DNA of 64,000 nucleotides from Gemmatimonadota bacterium (GCA_016712265.1 JADJRJ010000031.1:1240001-1304000); one strand, 5' to 3'. Shown: positions 34,150 through 43,550, counted from the first letter of the stretch. Program-made: numbers and translations. The notes: generated by a model from the letters alone, not told the origin.

Positions 34150-35814
34150 ATGAGTGCGGGAACGCTCGCGACCTGGATCGCGGCGGCGTTTGCTGTGGCG
34201 GGGGCAGTCGCCGCCTGGATCGGGCGGGGTGAGGTGGCTCGGCGCTCCGTGGCGATGTGTCTGACCTTCAGCGCGGTCGCGACCACTTGGCTCCTCCGCG
34301 CCTTGTGGGACGCCGACCATCGCATGACCTTCGTGGCTCGTCACGTCCTCCTCGCGGACGATCCACTGCCTCGCCTGCTCGCGATCTTCGCTGAACCGGC
34401 AGGCGCCGGTTTGGTGGGCTGCGTCGCCGTAGCCTTTGCCGGTTGGTGGAGCAGCCGCGAGGATCCGGGCGCCCGGATCGCGGGCACGGCGTCCGTCGTG
34501 GCGTTGGTGCTCCTCGCTGCGCCGCTGACGGGCCGACCCTTGGATCTGCTACCGTATCAGCCGGCGGACGGGGCGGCCACCTGGCCCTTCTTCGCTCACC
34601 CCGCGGCGCTGGTGACCGTGCTCGCCCTCGTGGTCCAGGTTGTCCTGGCCACCCTCGCGTGCGCCCTGGCGCTTGCGCAGCTAAACGGAGGGCCGCCTCG
34701 CTCCCTGGTGCCCACCCAGCTGGGCGTCCTCATCGCCGCTGGCGTGCAGGCGCTGGCGTGGATGGTGGCGTCCATTGTCACCGGTGGCAGCGACGACCTG
34801 GCCCCGCTCACGTCCCGTGGGGGGATATGGCTGGCGGTGGTGCTTGGGAGTGCGCTGGCACTGCGCGTACACGCCCACGGGGCGGCGAGCGCGCTTGGCC
34901 GGGCCGAGGCCAGCCTGGCCGCACTGCTCCTCGCGATCGGGTGCGTCCTCGGTACCGGTGGTGGCGCGCAGCCTGCACCCCCCGCGCAGGCACTCGTCTC
35001 CTTCGCGCTCGTGGTCCTCACCTCGGCGGTGTGGCGTGGGTTCCCCGGTGATCCGCGCCGTTGGACCGGTCGCGTTGCCCGGATGGGAGTGACGGTCGTG
35101 CTCACCTGCACGGTGGTGCTCCTGTGGTATCCCGAGGTGCCAAGCGCCGGCACGCTGCGTTTTGTGAGATCCCTGGGGATGGTGACGGTGTTCAGCTGGT
35201 CACTGCTTCCGTGGCGCCGCGCCGTTGGTGCCGCCGGGCTCCTCGCCCTGGCCGGCGGGCTGCTGCTTCCCCTCGGGCGCGGCACGCCCTTTGTCCCCTT
35301 CCTCGTGGGGTCGGTGTCGGCCCTGGTCGGAGTGGTCCTGGCGTGGCGGAGCGGCCAGGTTGTGCGGGCCTGGATGGTCGCGTCCCTGGCCTTCGCGTCG
35401 GTCGCGGCTGGGATCGGAAGCCTGCAACGCGTGATCGTGGCGACACCGGCAGCCGGTGGCTACCTCACTACCGGCGGCGCGCGACTCGCGCACCAAGGGG
35501 TCTCGTCCTACGTGGAGGGCAACGCGACGGTGCTTGCCCTGACGCTGGAGCGCGTGCCTGGCGGCACGGTGGCGCGGGCCGAACAGCGCGAGTACGTCGA
35601 CGCGCGCGGGGCGGTCCTGCGCCCGGTGTGGCGGCGGCCGGCGCTCTTGGTCTCGGCGGCGTGGATCCATGCCGCCTGGCTTGATCGCGTCGGCACCGAC
35701 GACGAGGTCACGGTGCGGGTCGCCGCTGTGTCAGGGGCCTGGGGCTGGGTCCTGGCCCTGCTGTGTCTCGCGGCCGCGATCGCACCGGCTGGGATGCGCC
35801 GCGCCGCGAACTAA
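34150..35814 (+). CDS. Polytopic membrane protein, divergent CcmF-like
   Basis: A 554-residue protein with roughly fourteen hydrophobic helices. Several segments echo CcmF, the haem-lyase component of cytochrome c maturation, in the right order. These are DADHRMTFVARH (compare DFSVxYVAxHS), a helix after AEPAGAGLVG (compare WGGxEGSLLLW), PADGAATWPFFAHPA (compare PPDGxGLNPLLQDPAM), AHQGVSSYVEGNATV and a C-terminal soluble stretch followed by a final helix. However, the WWD haem-handling motif expected after the LTSRGGIWLAVVLG helix is absent. No other ccm gene is near. I read it as a degenerate or repurposed CcmF relative; it could also be an unrelated membrane protein. Confidence 0.5.
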   Translation: MSAGTLATWIAAAFAVAGAVAAWIGRGEVARRSVAMCLTFSAVATTWLLRALWDADHRMTFVARHVLLADDPLPRLLAIFAEPAGAGLVGCVAVAFAGWWSSREDPGARIAGTASVVALVLLAAPLTGRPLDLLPYQPADGAATWPFFAHPAALVTVLALVVQVVLATLACALALAQLNGGPPRSLVPTQLGVLIAAGVQALAWMVASIVTGGSDDLAPLTSRGGIWLAVVLGSALALRVHAHGAASALGRAEASLAALLLAIGCVLGTGGGAQPAPPAQALVSFALVVLTSAVWRGFPGDPRRWTGRVARMGVTVVLTCTVVLLWYPEVPSAGTLRFVRSLGMVTVFSWSLLPWRRAVGAAGLLALAGGLLLPLGRGTPFVPFLVGSVSALVGVVLAWRSGQVVRAWMVASLAFASVAAGIGSLQRVIVATPAAGGYLTTGGARLAHQGVSSYVEGNATVLALTLERVPGGTVARAEQREYVDARGAVLRPVWRRPALLVSAAWIHAAWLDRVGTDDEVTVRVAAVSGAWGWVLALLCLAAAIAPAGMRRAAN

Positions 35815-37631
35815 CGCTCGAGAGCCTCCAGCCGCTTCCGCGCGAGCGCCAGGGGGACGAAGGTCGCCGTGAGGCAGAGCGCCGCCGCGCCGCCAAATCC
35901 CAGGAGGAGGGACGTCGTGTCCGGGGTCTCTCCGGCTGTCCGGGCAAACAGGTAGGCGTAGACCGGTCGGGCCTCGATGGCAATGATCCCGCCGATCAGG
36001 CACACCGAGGACATCATGAACATCAACCCGCCGAAAGAGGTCGGGATCTGGGCGGCGTTCTCGGTCTCGAACCGCGGATACAGGGTGCCAAAGCCCACCG
36101 CCAGGGACGCGATGGCAAACGTCATGAGCGTGATCGTCCCGATCGAGACGAGGAACATGAACGGTGTGACCTGCAGCAAAGTGTTGGTCACCCCGACGAT
36201 CAGGAGCGCGAGCACGAGCAGCGGCACGGTGCCGACCCAGTACTTCGCCCACAACAAGTCGTGCATCTCCATCGGGCTGGACCGCACGAGCCACCAGGAG
36301 CGCCCTTCGAGGCTCACGCCCGGAAAGAGGAACCGGGCCGCAATCGAGGCCAAGACAAACCCGGCGAGCGCCAGGTTCAGGAAGGGGATCAGGTTCACGA
36401 TGAAGAAGGTGATCCCGTCGCCGGACAGGGGCAGGAACTTGATGTTCACGACGTAGACCACCAGGAGCACGCCGAGCAGGATCAGCTGCGACCACTGCGT
36501 GGTGTCCCGGAAGAACACGCGGAGTTCCTTGGCGACCAGTTCGCGTCGGCGCACGCCAAACGGCCACAGCGCCCGCAGGCGGGACGGGCCGCGCTCCACG
36601 GACTTCGCGGCGAGCGTGGCGCCTTCCTGTGCCTTGCTGAACGCGACCGGGTAGAGCGACCGGTGCAGCAACGCTCCCAGGACGACGAGCGCCCCGGCCG
36701 TGGTCCACAGCAGATACAGGGCGAGGGGATCCACGTCAAAGGTCAGCCACCCCATCAGCGCCCGCTGCATCCACTCGCTGGGGAGGGCAGGGGAAGTGGG
36801 ACCGCGCAGCACCGCAATGAACTCCACCAACGAACGGAAACCTTCGGGGCGCGCCAGCTTCTCCGGCCGCATGAGGCGGAACAGCACCACGACCCCGGCG
36901 CCCGCCAGGACAGTGATCACGCTAAGGATGTCGCGCGTCCGCCGCGCCGGGAACACGTTGACGAGCAGCAGGGTGACCGCCGTCCCGATCGCCGCCGGGA
37001 TGACCAGGAACGGCACAAGGGCGGCCAGCACGACTCCGACAAAGCCGATGCCGCCCTCATACACCAGGCCGTAGGCGGCAAAGATCGGCACCGACAGCAG
37101 CAGGACCATCCAGCTGGAGTGCACCGTGGTCTCGAGCAATTTCGCGCCATACAGCCGCAACCAGTCCACCGGGGCACTCACCAGCATGTCGAGGTCCCTC
37201 GCGAGGAAGAAGCTCGACAGGGCCGTGATCACATTGGACAAGAGCAGGATCGACGAGAACGAGAGCAGCAGGATCCCCAGCAGTTTGCCCGCGAGCAGCG
37301 GCCCGATCTCCGGGACGCCCTTGAAATACGACAGGACCCGGTAGGTGGCCCCGAAGGCAAAACTCCAGAACAGCAGCCCAACCAGGGAAAGCAACGTATA
37401 CCGGGCCACGCGCCCCTTCTCGCCCTGCGCGGCGCGTGCCCGGGCCGTCATCCACTTGGGTGAGAGCAGGTGCCACAGCGACACGTCCCCGCTGGCCCGC
37501 GGCGGAACGATGAGCCCGCCGGACGGCGTGTAGCCCGGTCCGCGGGGGCGCACTGTGTCGTGGGCACCGGACAACATGCGGTGGCGCGCGACCAATCCCG
37601 GGTCGGGGCCGACCGGCAGCGAGGAGGCCAT
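35811..37631 (-). CDS. ABC-2-type exporter permease
   Basis: A 606-residue integral-membrane protein with about twelve to fourteen helices in two halves. Soluble loops include SAPVDWLRLYGAKLLET and the second-half VRSSPMEMHDLLWAKYW, which look like the two coupling regions of large ABC-2/ABC-exporter permeases. It is encoded 41 bases downstream of an ABC ATPase and is the last gene of a four-gene leftward operon. ATG 37631 gives a 60-residue cytoplasmic N-terminus; a later ATG (MTARARAAQGEKG) is possible. Its TAG overlaps the TAA of the convergent CcmF-like gene by four bases. Substrate unknown. Confidence 0.8.
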   Translation of the reverse strand: MASSLPVGPDPGLVARHRMLSGAHDTVRPRGPGYTPSGGLIVPPRASGDVSLWHLLSPKWMTARARAAQGEKGRVARYTLLSLVGLLFWSFAFGATYRVLSYFKGVPEIGPLLAGKLLGILLLSFSSILLLSNVITALSSFFLARDLDMLVSAPVDWLRLYGAKLLETTVHSSWMVLLLSVPIFAAYGLVYEGGIGFVGVVLAALVPFLVIPAAIGTAVTLLLVNVFPARRTRDILSVITVLAGAGVVVLFRLMRPEKLARPEGFRSLVEFIAVLRGPTSPALPSEWMQRALMGWLTFDVDPLALYLLWTTAGALVVLGALLHRSLYPVAFSKAQEGATLAAKSVERGPSRLRALWPFGVRRRELVAKELRVFFRDTTQWSQLILLGVLLVVYVVNIKFLPLSGDGITFFIVNLIPFLNLALAGFVLASIAARFLFPGVSLEGRSWWLVRSSPMEMHDLLWAKYWVGTVPLLVLALLIVGVTNTLLQVTPFMFLVSIGTITLMTFAIASLAVGFGTLYPRFETENAAQIPTSFGGLMFMMSSVCLIGGIIAIEARPVYAYLFARTAGETPDTTSLLLGFGGAAALCLTATFVPLALARKRLEALER

Positions 37632-37672
37632 GGGGTACCTAACCAGCGCAGGCGCCAGAGGCGCGTGAGGAG

Positions 37673-38431
37673 TCAACCATCGAGGACGCCCACCAGGTCC
37701 CGCGCCACCGTGTCCCCGGTAAGCCGCAGGAAGATGTCTTCCAGCCCCTCGTCCCCACGCTCGGCGTTGGCCCGCAACTCGGCCATCGTCCCCTGCGCGC
37801 GAATGATGCCCCGCTGGATGATCGCGATGCGGTCGCACATCCCTTCCGCCACCTCCAGGGTGTGCGTCGACATCATGATCGTGTGGCCGCGCCGCGTGTA
37901 CTCGCGAAACAAGTCCTTCAGCGTCCGTGCCGCCTTGGGATCGAGGCCCACCATCGGTTCGTCCACGACGATCACGTCCGGGCGATGCACGAACGCACTG
38001 GAGATGATCAGCTTCTGGCGCATCCCGTGGCTGTACGACTCCACGAGCTCGTCGCGCCACTCCGTCAGGTCAAACGCCTCGAGAAGTTCCGCGGCACGTC
38101 GCTCGATCACCGGACCTTCCTGCGCGTACAACCCGGCCACGAACCGCATGAACTCGATCCCCGTCAACTTCTCATAGATGAACGGTCGATCGGGGATGAA
38201 CCCGAGCCGCGCCTTCGCCGCCACCGCGTCGGTCGCAAGGTCGAGCCCGGCCACGCGAATCGATCCACTGGTCGGGCGGAGGATCCCGGCCACCATCCGC
38301 ATGGTGGTGGTTTTGCCCGCGCCGTTCGGTCCGAGAAAGCCGAACAGCTCACCCTTGGGGACCACGAGGTCGAGCCGGTCGACCGCCGTGAACGAGCCGT
38401 ACTTCTTGCTGAGCTGGGAGATCTCGATCAT
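37673..38431 (-). CDS. ABC transporter ATP-binding protein
   Basis: A 252-residue ATPase subunit powering the adjacent permease. Walker A GPNGAGKTTT, signature-like SYSHGMRQKL (in place of the canonical LSGGQ, as common in ABC-2 exporters), Walker B VIVVDEPMVGLD and the switch His in STHTLEVAE are all visible. ATG 38431 overlaps the stop of the upstream transglutaminase-like gene (ATGA). The open frame upstream of this ATG belongs to that gene's other register and is not coding. Confidence 0.93.
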   Translation of the reverse strand: MIEISQLSKKYGSFTAVDRLDLVVPKGELFGFLGPNGAGKTTTMRMVAGILRPTSGSIRVAGLDLATDAVAAKARLGFIPDRPFIYEKLTGIEFMRFVAGLYAQEGPVIERRAAELLEAFDLTEWRDELVESYSHGMRQKLIISSAFVHRPDVIVVDEPMVGLDPKAARTLKDLFREYTRRGHTIMMSTHTLEVAEGMCDRIAIIQRGIIRAQGTMAELRANAERGDEGLEDIFLRLTGDTVARDLVGVLDG

Positions 38432-39933
38432 GGCTCCGTGCGGTCGAGGACGGTCAGGGTGGCGCGCGACAACAAACGTTCGAACTCGGGGAGGAGGGTC
38501 GGGCTCCCGAACTGCAGGCGCAGGTGAGAGGCATCGGCAGGAACCACCCCGCGCTGGAGGTCCACGGGAATCCACGTGCCGCCGAGCCATGCTTCGGCCC
38601 AGGTGTGCGGCACCAGGCCGTCCGCTGTCGCCAGGACGCCCAACACCGGGCGTGCCGGCACCCCGCTCGCCCTCGCGAGGGCAATCCAGAGGTTGACCCG
38701 GTGGCCGGCCTGGCCGGCGCGGGAACGCAGCGTGGCCGCCGCACTGGGCGGGGTTGGCGTGACATCGAGTGCGATGGAATCCACCACCCACCGAGCCAGC
38801 ACCCGCGCCGTCGTCAGGGGATCCGGCTCCCGCGCGCGCAGCTGCCTCGCCGCCGCGATCACCACCGGGGCCTCCACCTCGATGAAGGGCTCCACTTGCA
38901 ACTCCCGCGAGAAACGCGCGCGATGGTCCCGATGGGGTGGGAGCCAGTATCCGCTGGCCTTCGCACGCACCGGGGCGTCCGCCACGGTGACCGTGTCACC
39001 CATGACGTGCTGCCAGTCGTTGGTTGCCTTGAGCCGTTCCAGCGGCAGGCCCCGGGCGAGGACGACCAGTCGCGTGAGCGACACGCCGCGCCGGTCGATG
39101 CGCGCGAGCGCGGGGTCGGCGATTGTGCTCGCGCCACTGCGCCAGTTCTCGAAGGCGACCTCGTAGGCCGTGCGTCGTTCCTCCCCCCGTGCGCTCCGCG
39201 CCGCCACCAGCTGGCCCGTTTCGTCGACCCAGCTCTCGATCCTCCCGGTAACTGCGGGATCCTCGACCACGTGCCAGGCGGTGACCGTGTCGGCATGGAC
39301 GCCACGCCACCGGCGGGCGCCGGCATCAAACGCTGCGGAGTCCACGACAACCCAGGAACTCTCCGCCCGAATGTGCGTTGTCGCTCGCCGCACCCTCAGC
39401 GTCGCGGGATCAAAGACGTCCCAGGCCTGACGATCACCGACGGACGGGGCCGCGCCGAGCGCAACTACCGTCGGAACCAGGAAGGGGACCAGCAGTGGTG
39501 GGCGGAACGTCAGCCTCGTGGTGTCAGATCCGTCCGTGCGGGGGCGCACCACGCGCAGGACCGAGTCGTCGATGACCGTGGCCGTCGCCGTGAGCTCGCC
39601 ATCCCGAACGGCGATGCTGCGCAGGACGAGGGAGCGCGAGGCGTGCACCACGACCTGCTGCACCCGGCGTCCACCGGGAAGGCTGCTGTCGGTGGTCACG
39701 GAGTAGTCGGTCAGCTGCAATCCGGCGGGGACGGTGTCGGTCGTCAGCGACGAGAACCCGACGTGCCGGCCATTGCGCTCCACCATCGAGTAACTCGTCA
39801 CCGGTGACACCCGAATCGCCGCTTCTGCGAGGCGTTCGACGTCGGATCTCGACAGTTCGCGCTGGGCCAGTGCTCCGAGACCGATCCCCCACGCCGCGAG
39901 CACCGAGACGGCGATCAACCCGCGGCCGTTCAT
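38428..39933 (-). CDS. Transglutaminase-like protein lacking the catalytic cysteine
   Basis: A 501-residue protein with an N-terminal signal or anchor helix (LIAVSVLAAWGIGLGALA), a long beta-rich middle and a C-terminal transglutaminase-core domain (about 385-470). The His and Asp of the triad are in place: His443 in PHTWAEAW and Asp458 in WIPVD. The cysteine position, normally in G(D/N)C.EH, reads GQAGH with Ala409 (codon 38707-38709). The whole protein contains no cysteine. It is therefore probably a non-enzymatic, extracytoplasmic binding domain. The gene overlaps both neighbours by ATGA and lies between a macro-domain-like gene and an ABC exporter. Confidence 0.75.
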   Translation of the reverse strand: MNGRGLIAVSVLAAWGIGLGALAQRELSRSDVERLAEAAIRVSPVTSYSMVERNGRHVGFSSLTTDTVPAGLQLTDYSVTTDSSLPGGRRVQQVVVHASRSLVLRSIAVRDGELTATATVIDDSVLRVVRPRTDGSDTTRLTFRPPLLVPFLVPTVVALGAAPSVGDRQAWDVFDPATLRVRRATTHIRAESSWVVVDSAAFDAGARRWRGVHADTVTAWHVVEDPAVTGRIESWVDETGQLVAARSARGEERRTAYEVAFENWRSGASTIADPALARIDRRGVSLTRLVVLARGLPLERLKATNDWQHVMGDTVTVADAPVRAKASGYWLPPHRDHRARFSRELQVEPFIEVEAPVVIAAARQLRAREPDPLTTARVLARWVVDSIALDVTPTPPSAAATLRSRAGQAGHRVNLWIALARASGVPARPVLGVLATADGLVPHTWAEAWLGGTWIPVDLQRGVVPADASHLRLQFGSPTLLPEFERLLSRATLTVLDRTEP

Positions 39934-40475
39934 GTGCGACCCCCCGTGGGAAAGGCCGCCGCTTCGTCGCTGGTCTCCACGACGAACGTGACCTGCAGGG
40001 GTGCTTTGGGTGCGACGCGTGGCCGCCAGCCGGTGATGGCATCTACCATGGCATGGGCGGCGCGGTCGATGTCGAGATTGCCCGCGCCGAGGCCGAACGG
40101 CATCACGGCGACGTGGCGCAACCCCCAATCCGCGGCGCGTTGCAGGACGCCGGTCATGGCGCGCTCCACCCCGTGGACGCTCACCGGCTCGTCCTTCGTC
40201 ATCACGACGGCATGGATCAGCAACTTGGCCTCGAGCGCCCCCGCCGGTGTGACCACGGCAGCGCCGACGTCCAGGCGATCCGCGCTGCCGGAATGGGCGA
40301 GGATCTCCGGGCCGGCGCACGTCTCCACCCGGCGACCGAGCGTCGTGGTCGCGCGCAGCGCCTCGTTCACCGGGCGGGCGAGGGCGTCGCACGCGACAAA
40401 GGCGGGGTCCTCGACGATGACGGACCAGCTGACGTTAGGCGCGGCGGGGGGGCGCGCCGCAAGTGAAGCACTCAC
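39930..40475 (-). CDS. Macro-domain-like protein
   Basis: A 181-residue cytoplasmic protein resembling the ADP-ribose-binding macro fold. Matching segments are CDALARPVNEAL, AGPEILAHSG, VGAAVVTPAGALEAKLLIHAVV and VMPFGLGAGNLDIDRAAHAM, the last like the PALGTGxGGF region. The usual Gly-rich phosphate loop after the asparagine is replaced by TTTLGRRVETCAG, so ligand binding may differ or be lost. The start is GTG 40475. Its stop overlaps the next ATG. It is the first gene of the four-gene operon running to 35811. It could instead be a distant macro relative with another ligand. Confidence 0.6.
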   Translation of the reverse strand: MSASLAARPPAAPNVSWSVIVEDPAFVACDALARPVNEALRATTTLGRRVETCAGPEILAHSGSADRLDVGAAVVTPAGALEAKLLIHAVVMTKDEPVSVHGVERAMTGVLQRAADWGLRHVAVMPFGLGAGNLDIDRAAHAMVDAITGWRPRVAPKAPLQVTFVVETSDEAAAFPTGGRT

Positions 40476-40584
40476 AACGGGTTCGTTGGGTCGGGGGTCC
40501 GGATCAAGACCGCTGGCATCCCCCGCGCGTCACGTCGGACGGCTCCCTTGCTGACGGCAGGGGTTTCGGTCACTATTCGGGCCC

Positions 40585-43425
40585 ATGGCAGACGACTCGC
40601 TCATCGTTCGCGGCGCCCGCGAGCACAACCTCCGCAACATCGACGTCACCATTCCCCGGGACCGCCTCACGGTGGTCACGGGGCTGTCCGGCTCGGGCAA
40701 GTCTTCGCTCGCGTTCGACACGATCTACGCCGAGGGACAGCGGAGGTATGTCGAGTCGCTCTCGGCGTATGCGCGCCAGTTCCTGGGGCTCATGGAAAAG
40801 CCCGACGTCGACACGATCGAGGGACTGTCGCCGGCGATCTCCATCGAGCAGAAGACGGCGGGGCACAATCCGCGGTCGACCGTAGGGACGGTCACCGAGA
40901 TCTACGACTATCTCCGGCTCCTTTATGCGCGCGCGGGCACGCCGCACTGCCCCAATTGTGGTCGTGGCGTGGAGCGCCAATCCCCCGGACAGATCGCCGA
41001 TAACGTCCTGGCCTGGCCGGAGGGGACGCGCATCGAGATCCTCGCGCCGTTGGTGCGTGGCCGGAAGGGTGAGTTCAAGGACCTGTTCGAGGCCGCACGC
41101 AAGCAGGGGTTCATGCGCGCCCTCGTCGACGGTGCACTCATTGAGCTGGCCAAGCCACCCGCGCTCAACCGCCGGCAGAACCACGACGTCTCGATCATCG
41201 TGGATCGTGCGATGGTGCGCGCGTCAGATCGCTCCCGGCTGGTCGATTCGCTGGAGACGGCCCTCAAGCTCGCCGAAGGGCTGGTCGAGGTGGTGCGGCA
41301 CAACGAACCGAAGGAGACGGTGTTGTTCTCGGAGCGGTATGGGTGCCCCACCTGTGGCATCTCACTCCCCGAGCTCGAGCCGCGGCACTTCTCGTTCAAC
41401 TCGCCCTTTGGCGCGTGCCCGTCGTGCGGCGGACTTGGGACGCGCCGCGAGGTGTCCGAGGAGCTGATCCTCGGCGATCCATCCCTGTCGCTACTGGAGG
41501 GGGTCGTGCTTCCCTGGGGCGAACCCGATGGCTACCTGCGTCGTGTGATCCTTCCGGGGCTGGCGAAGGAACTCAAGTTTGACCTCAACGCCCCGTGGGG
41601 CAAACTGCCCAAAGCGGTCCAGCGAGTCCTGCTGCATGGCACCGTGCCGGAGGGCGGCCGCAAGGGAACGCGGAAGGCCCCGACGCCGACCGGGTCCGCG
41701 TGGGAGGGGATTGTCGCCGCGATCCAGCGTCGATACCTCGAGACCGAGTCCGACGCCATCCGCGTGGAAATGGACGGCTACATGGTCGTCAAGCCGTGCC
41801 AGGCCTGTGACGGGCGCCGCCTAAAGCCGGAGTCCCTGGCCGTCACCATCACCGGAAAAAACGTCGGGGACCTGGTCGAGATGTCGATCGCGGAGTCACG
41901 GCGGTTCTTTGATGAACTTCCGGTGCGGGGCAACGGCCGCCCGGGGCTCGATCCGGAAATCGCGGGACCCATCCTGAAGGAAGTGCGGGAACGCCTGCGG
42001 TTCCTTGACGACGTGGGGCTCGACTACCTCACCCTCGGTCGGTCCGCCGAGTCGCTCTCGGGGGGCGAGGCGCAACGGATTCGGTTGGCCACGCAGATCG
42101 GTTCGCGACTGGTCGGGGTCCTCTACATTCTGGACGAACCGTCCATCGGACTGCACCAGCGCGACAACGCGCGACTCCTCGACACGCTCAAACAGCTCCG
42201 CGACCTGGGGAACACGGTCATCGTGGTGGAGCACGACGAGGATACGATCCGCGCGGCGGATCACGTCATTGATCTGGGGCCTGGGGCCGGAAAACATGGG
42301 GGCCACGTGGTGGCCGAGGGCTCACTGCAGGACATCGAACGCGCACCCACGTCGCTCACCGCGCTGTACCTCACGGGGAAGCGCCGGGTGGAGGTGCCGA
42401 CGCGGCGGCGTCCGGTGGATCCGCAGCGTGTGTTGCGGGTCCACGGGGCGCGCGAGAACAACTTGCGAGACCTCACGGTGGACTTCCCGTTAGGCACCTT
42501 CATCGCCGTGACGGGGGTGTCCGGGTCTGGCAAGTCGACCCTGGTGGAGGAGGTCCTCCAGAAGGCGGTGGCGCGCCACCTGCATCACGCTCGTGTCATC
42601 CCCGGTGCGCATGACCGGGTGACCGGGTTGGACCACATCGACAAGGTCATCGACATCGACCAGACGCCCATCGGGCGCACCCCGCGCTCGAATCCTGCGA
42701 CGTACACCGGGATCTTCACTCCGGTGCGCGAGTTGTTCGCCGAGATGGAAGAGTCGAAGATCCGCGGGTATGGGCCGGGGCGTTTCTCGTTCAACGTGAA
42801 GGGCGGGCGGTGCGAGAGCTGTCAGGGCGATGGGCTCGTCAAGATTGAGATGCACTTTCTCCCTGACGTCTACATCCCGTGTGATGTCTGCAAGGGGAAG
42901 CGCTACAACCGGGAAACCCTCGAGGTTCGCTTTCGGGGGCTCAATATTTCGGAAGTCCTCGACCTGACAGTGGAGGACGCCCTCGCCTTCTTCGAGAATC
43001 AGCCCCGCATTGCGCCGCGGCTCCAGACGCTGAACGACGTCGGGCTCGGGTACATCCACCTGGGCCAGAGCGCCACCACGCTCTCCGGTGGTGAGGCCCA
43101 GCGCGTTAAGCTGGCCACGGAGCTGTCCCGTCGCGACACGGGGCGAACCTTGTACATCCTCGATGAGCCCACAACCGGGCTGCATTTCGAGGACGTCCGG
43201 TTGTTGCTGGACGTGTTGCATCGCCTCGTGGACCGGGGCAACACCGTCCTGGTGATCGAGCACAACCTGGACGTCATCAAGACGGCGGATTGGATCGTCG
43301 ACCTCGGCCCGGAGGGCGGGGCACGTGGCGGTGCCGTCGTGGCCGCCGGGACTCCAGAGCAGGTGGCGCGCGTGCGGACGTCGCATACTGGTGCCTTTCT
43401 CAAGGCGATCCTTACGCGCAGATAA
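40585..43425 (+). CDS. uvrA: UvrABC excinuclease subunit A
   Basis: Damage-sensing ATPase of nucleotide-excision repair. The 946-residue product has two ABC modules: first Walker A TGLSGSGKSS (about 32-41) and signature LSGGEAQRIRL; second Walker A GVSGSGKST (about 644-652) and signature LSGGEAQRVKL. Zinc-binding cysteine pairs occur in CPNCG, CPTCG/CPSCGG and CESCQGDG...CDVCKG. Length is that of standard UvrA. ATG 40585 is divergent from the macro-domain operon by 109 bases. uvrB and uvrC are not in the window. Contains one CGTTAGGC octamer. Confidence 0.97.
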   Translation: MADDSLIVRGAREHNLRNIDVTIPRDRLTVVTGLSGSGKSSLAFDTIYAEGQRRYVESLSAYARQFLGLMEKPDVDTIEGLSPAISIEQKTAGHNPRSTVGTVTEIYDYLRLLYARAGTPHCPNCGRGVERQSPGQIADNVLAWPEGTRIEILAPLVRGRKGEFKDLFEAARKQGFMRALVDGALIELAKPPALNRRQNHDVSIIVDRAMVRASDRSRLVDSLETALKLAEGLVEVVRHNEPKETVLFSERYGCPTCGISLPELEPRHFSFNSPFGACPSCGGLGTRREVSEELILGDPSLSLLEGVVLPWGEPDGYLRRVILPGLAKELKFDLNAPWGKLPKAVQRVLLHGTVPEGGRKGTRKAPTPTGSAWEGIVAAIQRRYLETESDAIRVEMDGYMVVKPCQACDGRRLKPESLAVTITGKNVGDLVEMSIAESRRFFDELPVRGNGRPGLDPEIAGPILKEVRERLRFLDDVGLDYLTLGRSAESLSGGEAQRIRLATQIGSRLVGVLYILDEPSIGLHQRDNARLLDTLKQLRDLGNTVIVVEHDEDTIRAADHVIDLGPGAGKHGGHVVAEGSLQDIERAPTSLTALYLTGKRRVEVPTRRRPVDPQRVLRVHGARENNLRDLTVDFPLGTFIAVTGVSGSGKSTLVEEVLQKAVARHLHHARVIPGAHDRVTGLDHIDKVIDIDQTPIGRTPRSNPATYTGIFTPVRELFAEMEESKIRGYGPGRFSFNVKGGRCESCQGDGLVKIEMHFLPDVYIPCDVCKGKRYNRETLEVRFRGLNISEVLDLTVEDALAFFENQPRIAPRLQTLNDVGLGYIHLGQSATTLSGGEAQRVKLATELSRRDTGRTLYILDEPTTGLHFEDVRLLLDVLHRLVDRGNTVLVIEHNLDVIKTADWIVDLGPEGGARGGAVVAAGTPEQVARVRTSHTGAFLKAILTRR

Positions 43426-43460
43426 CAGGACGCCTGTGGCGCGTCTTCGTCGTGTGTTTG

Positions 43461-43489
43461 TTGACGCGGCCCGGTCCGGCCCGCATGCT
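43461..43489 (+). promoter_or_regulatory. Sigma70-type promoter for the susC operon
   Basis: TTGACG (43461-43466), a 17-base spacer and CATGCT (43484-43489), 62 bases upstream of the susC-like ATG and outside uvrA. Position and spacing are good; the -10 box is imperfect. Confidence 0.45.
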
Positions 43490-43550
43490 AGCCCGCGTTT
43501 CGCGCGATAGGCGCGGTGTGCAGGCCCCAATCAAACTAACCGGAGGTAAC

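Noticed and set aside
35763..37463. Open frame of 566 codons on the plus strand opposite the ABC permease
   Set aside because: Rich in Gln, Arg and His with no hydrophobic pattern, while the minus-strand frame shows clear membrane helices.
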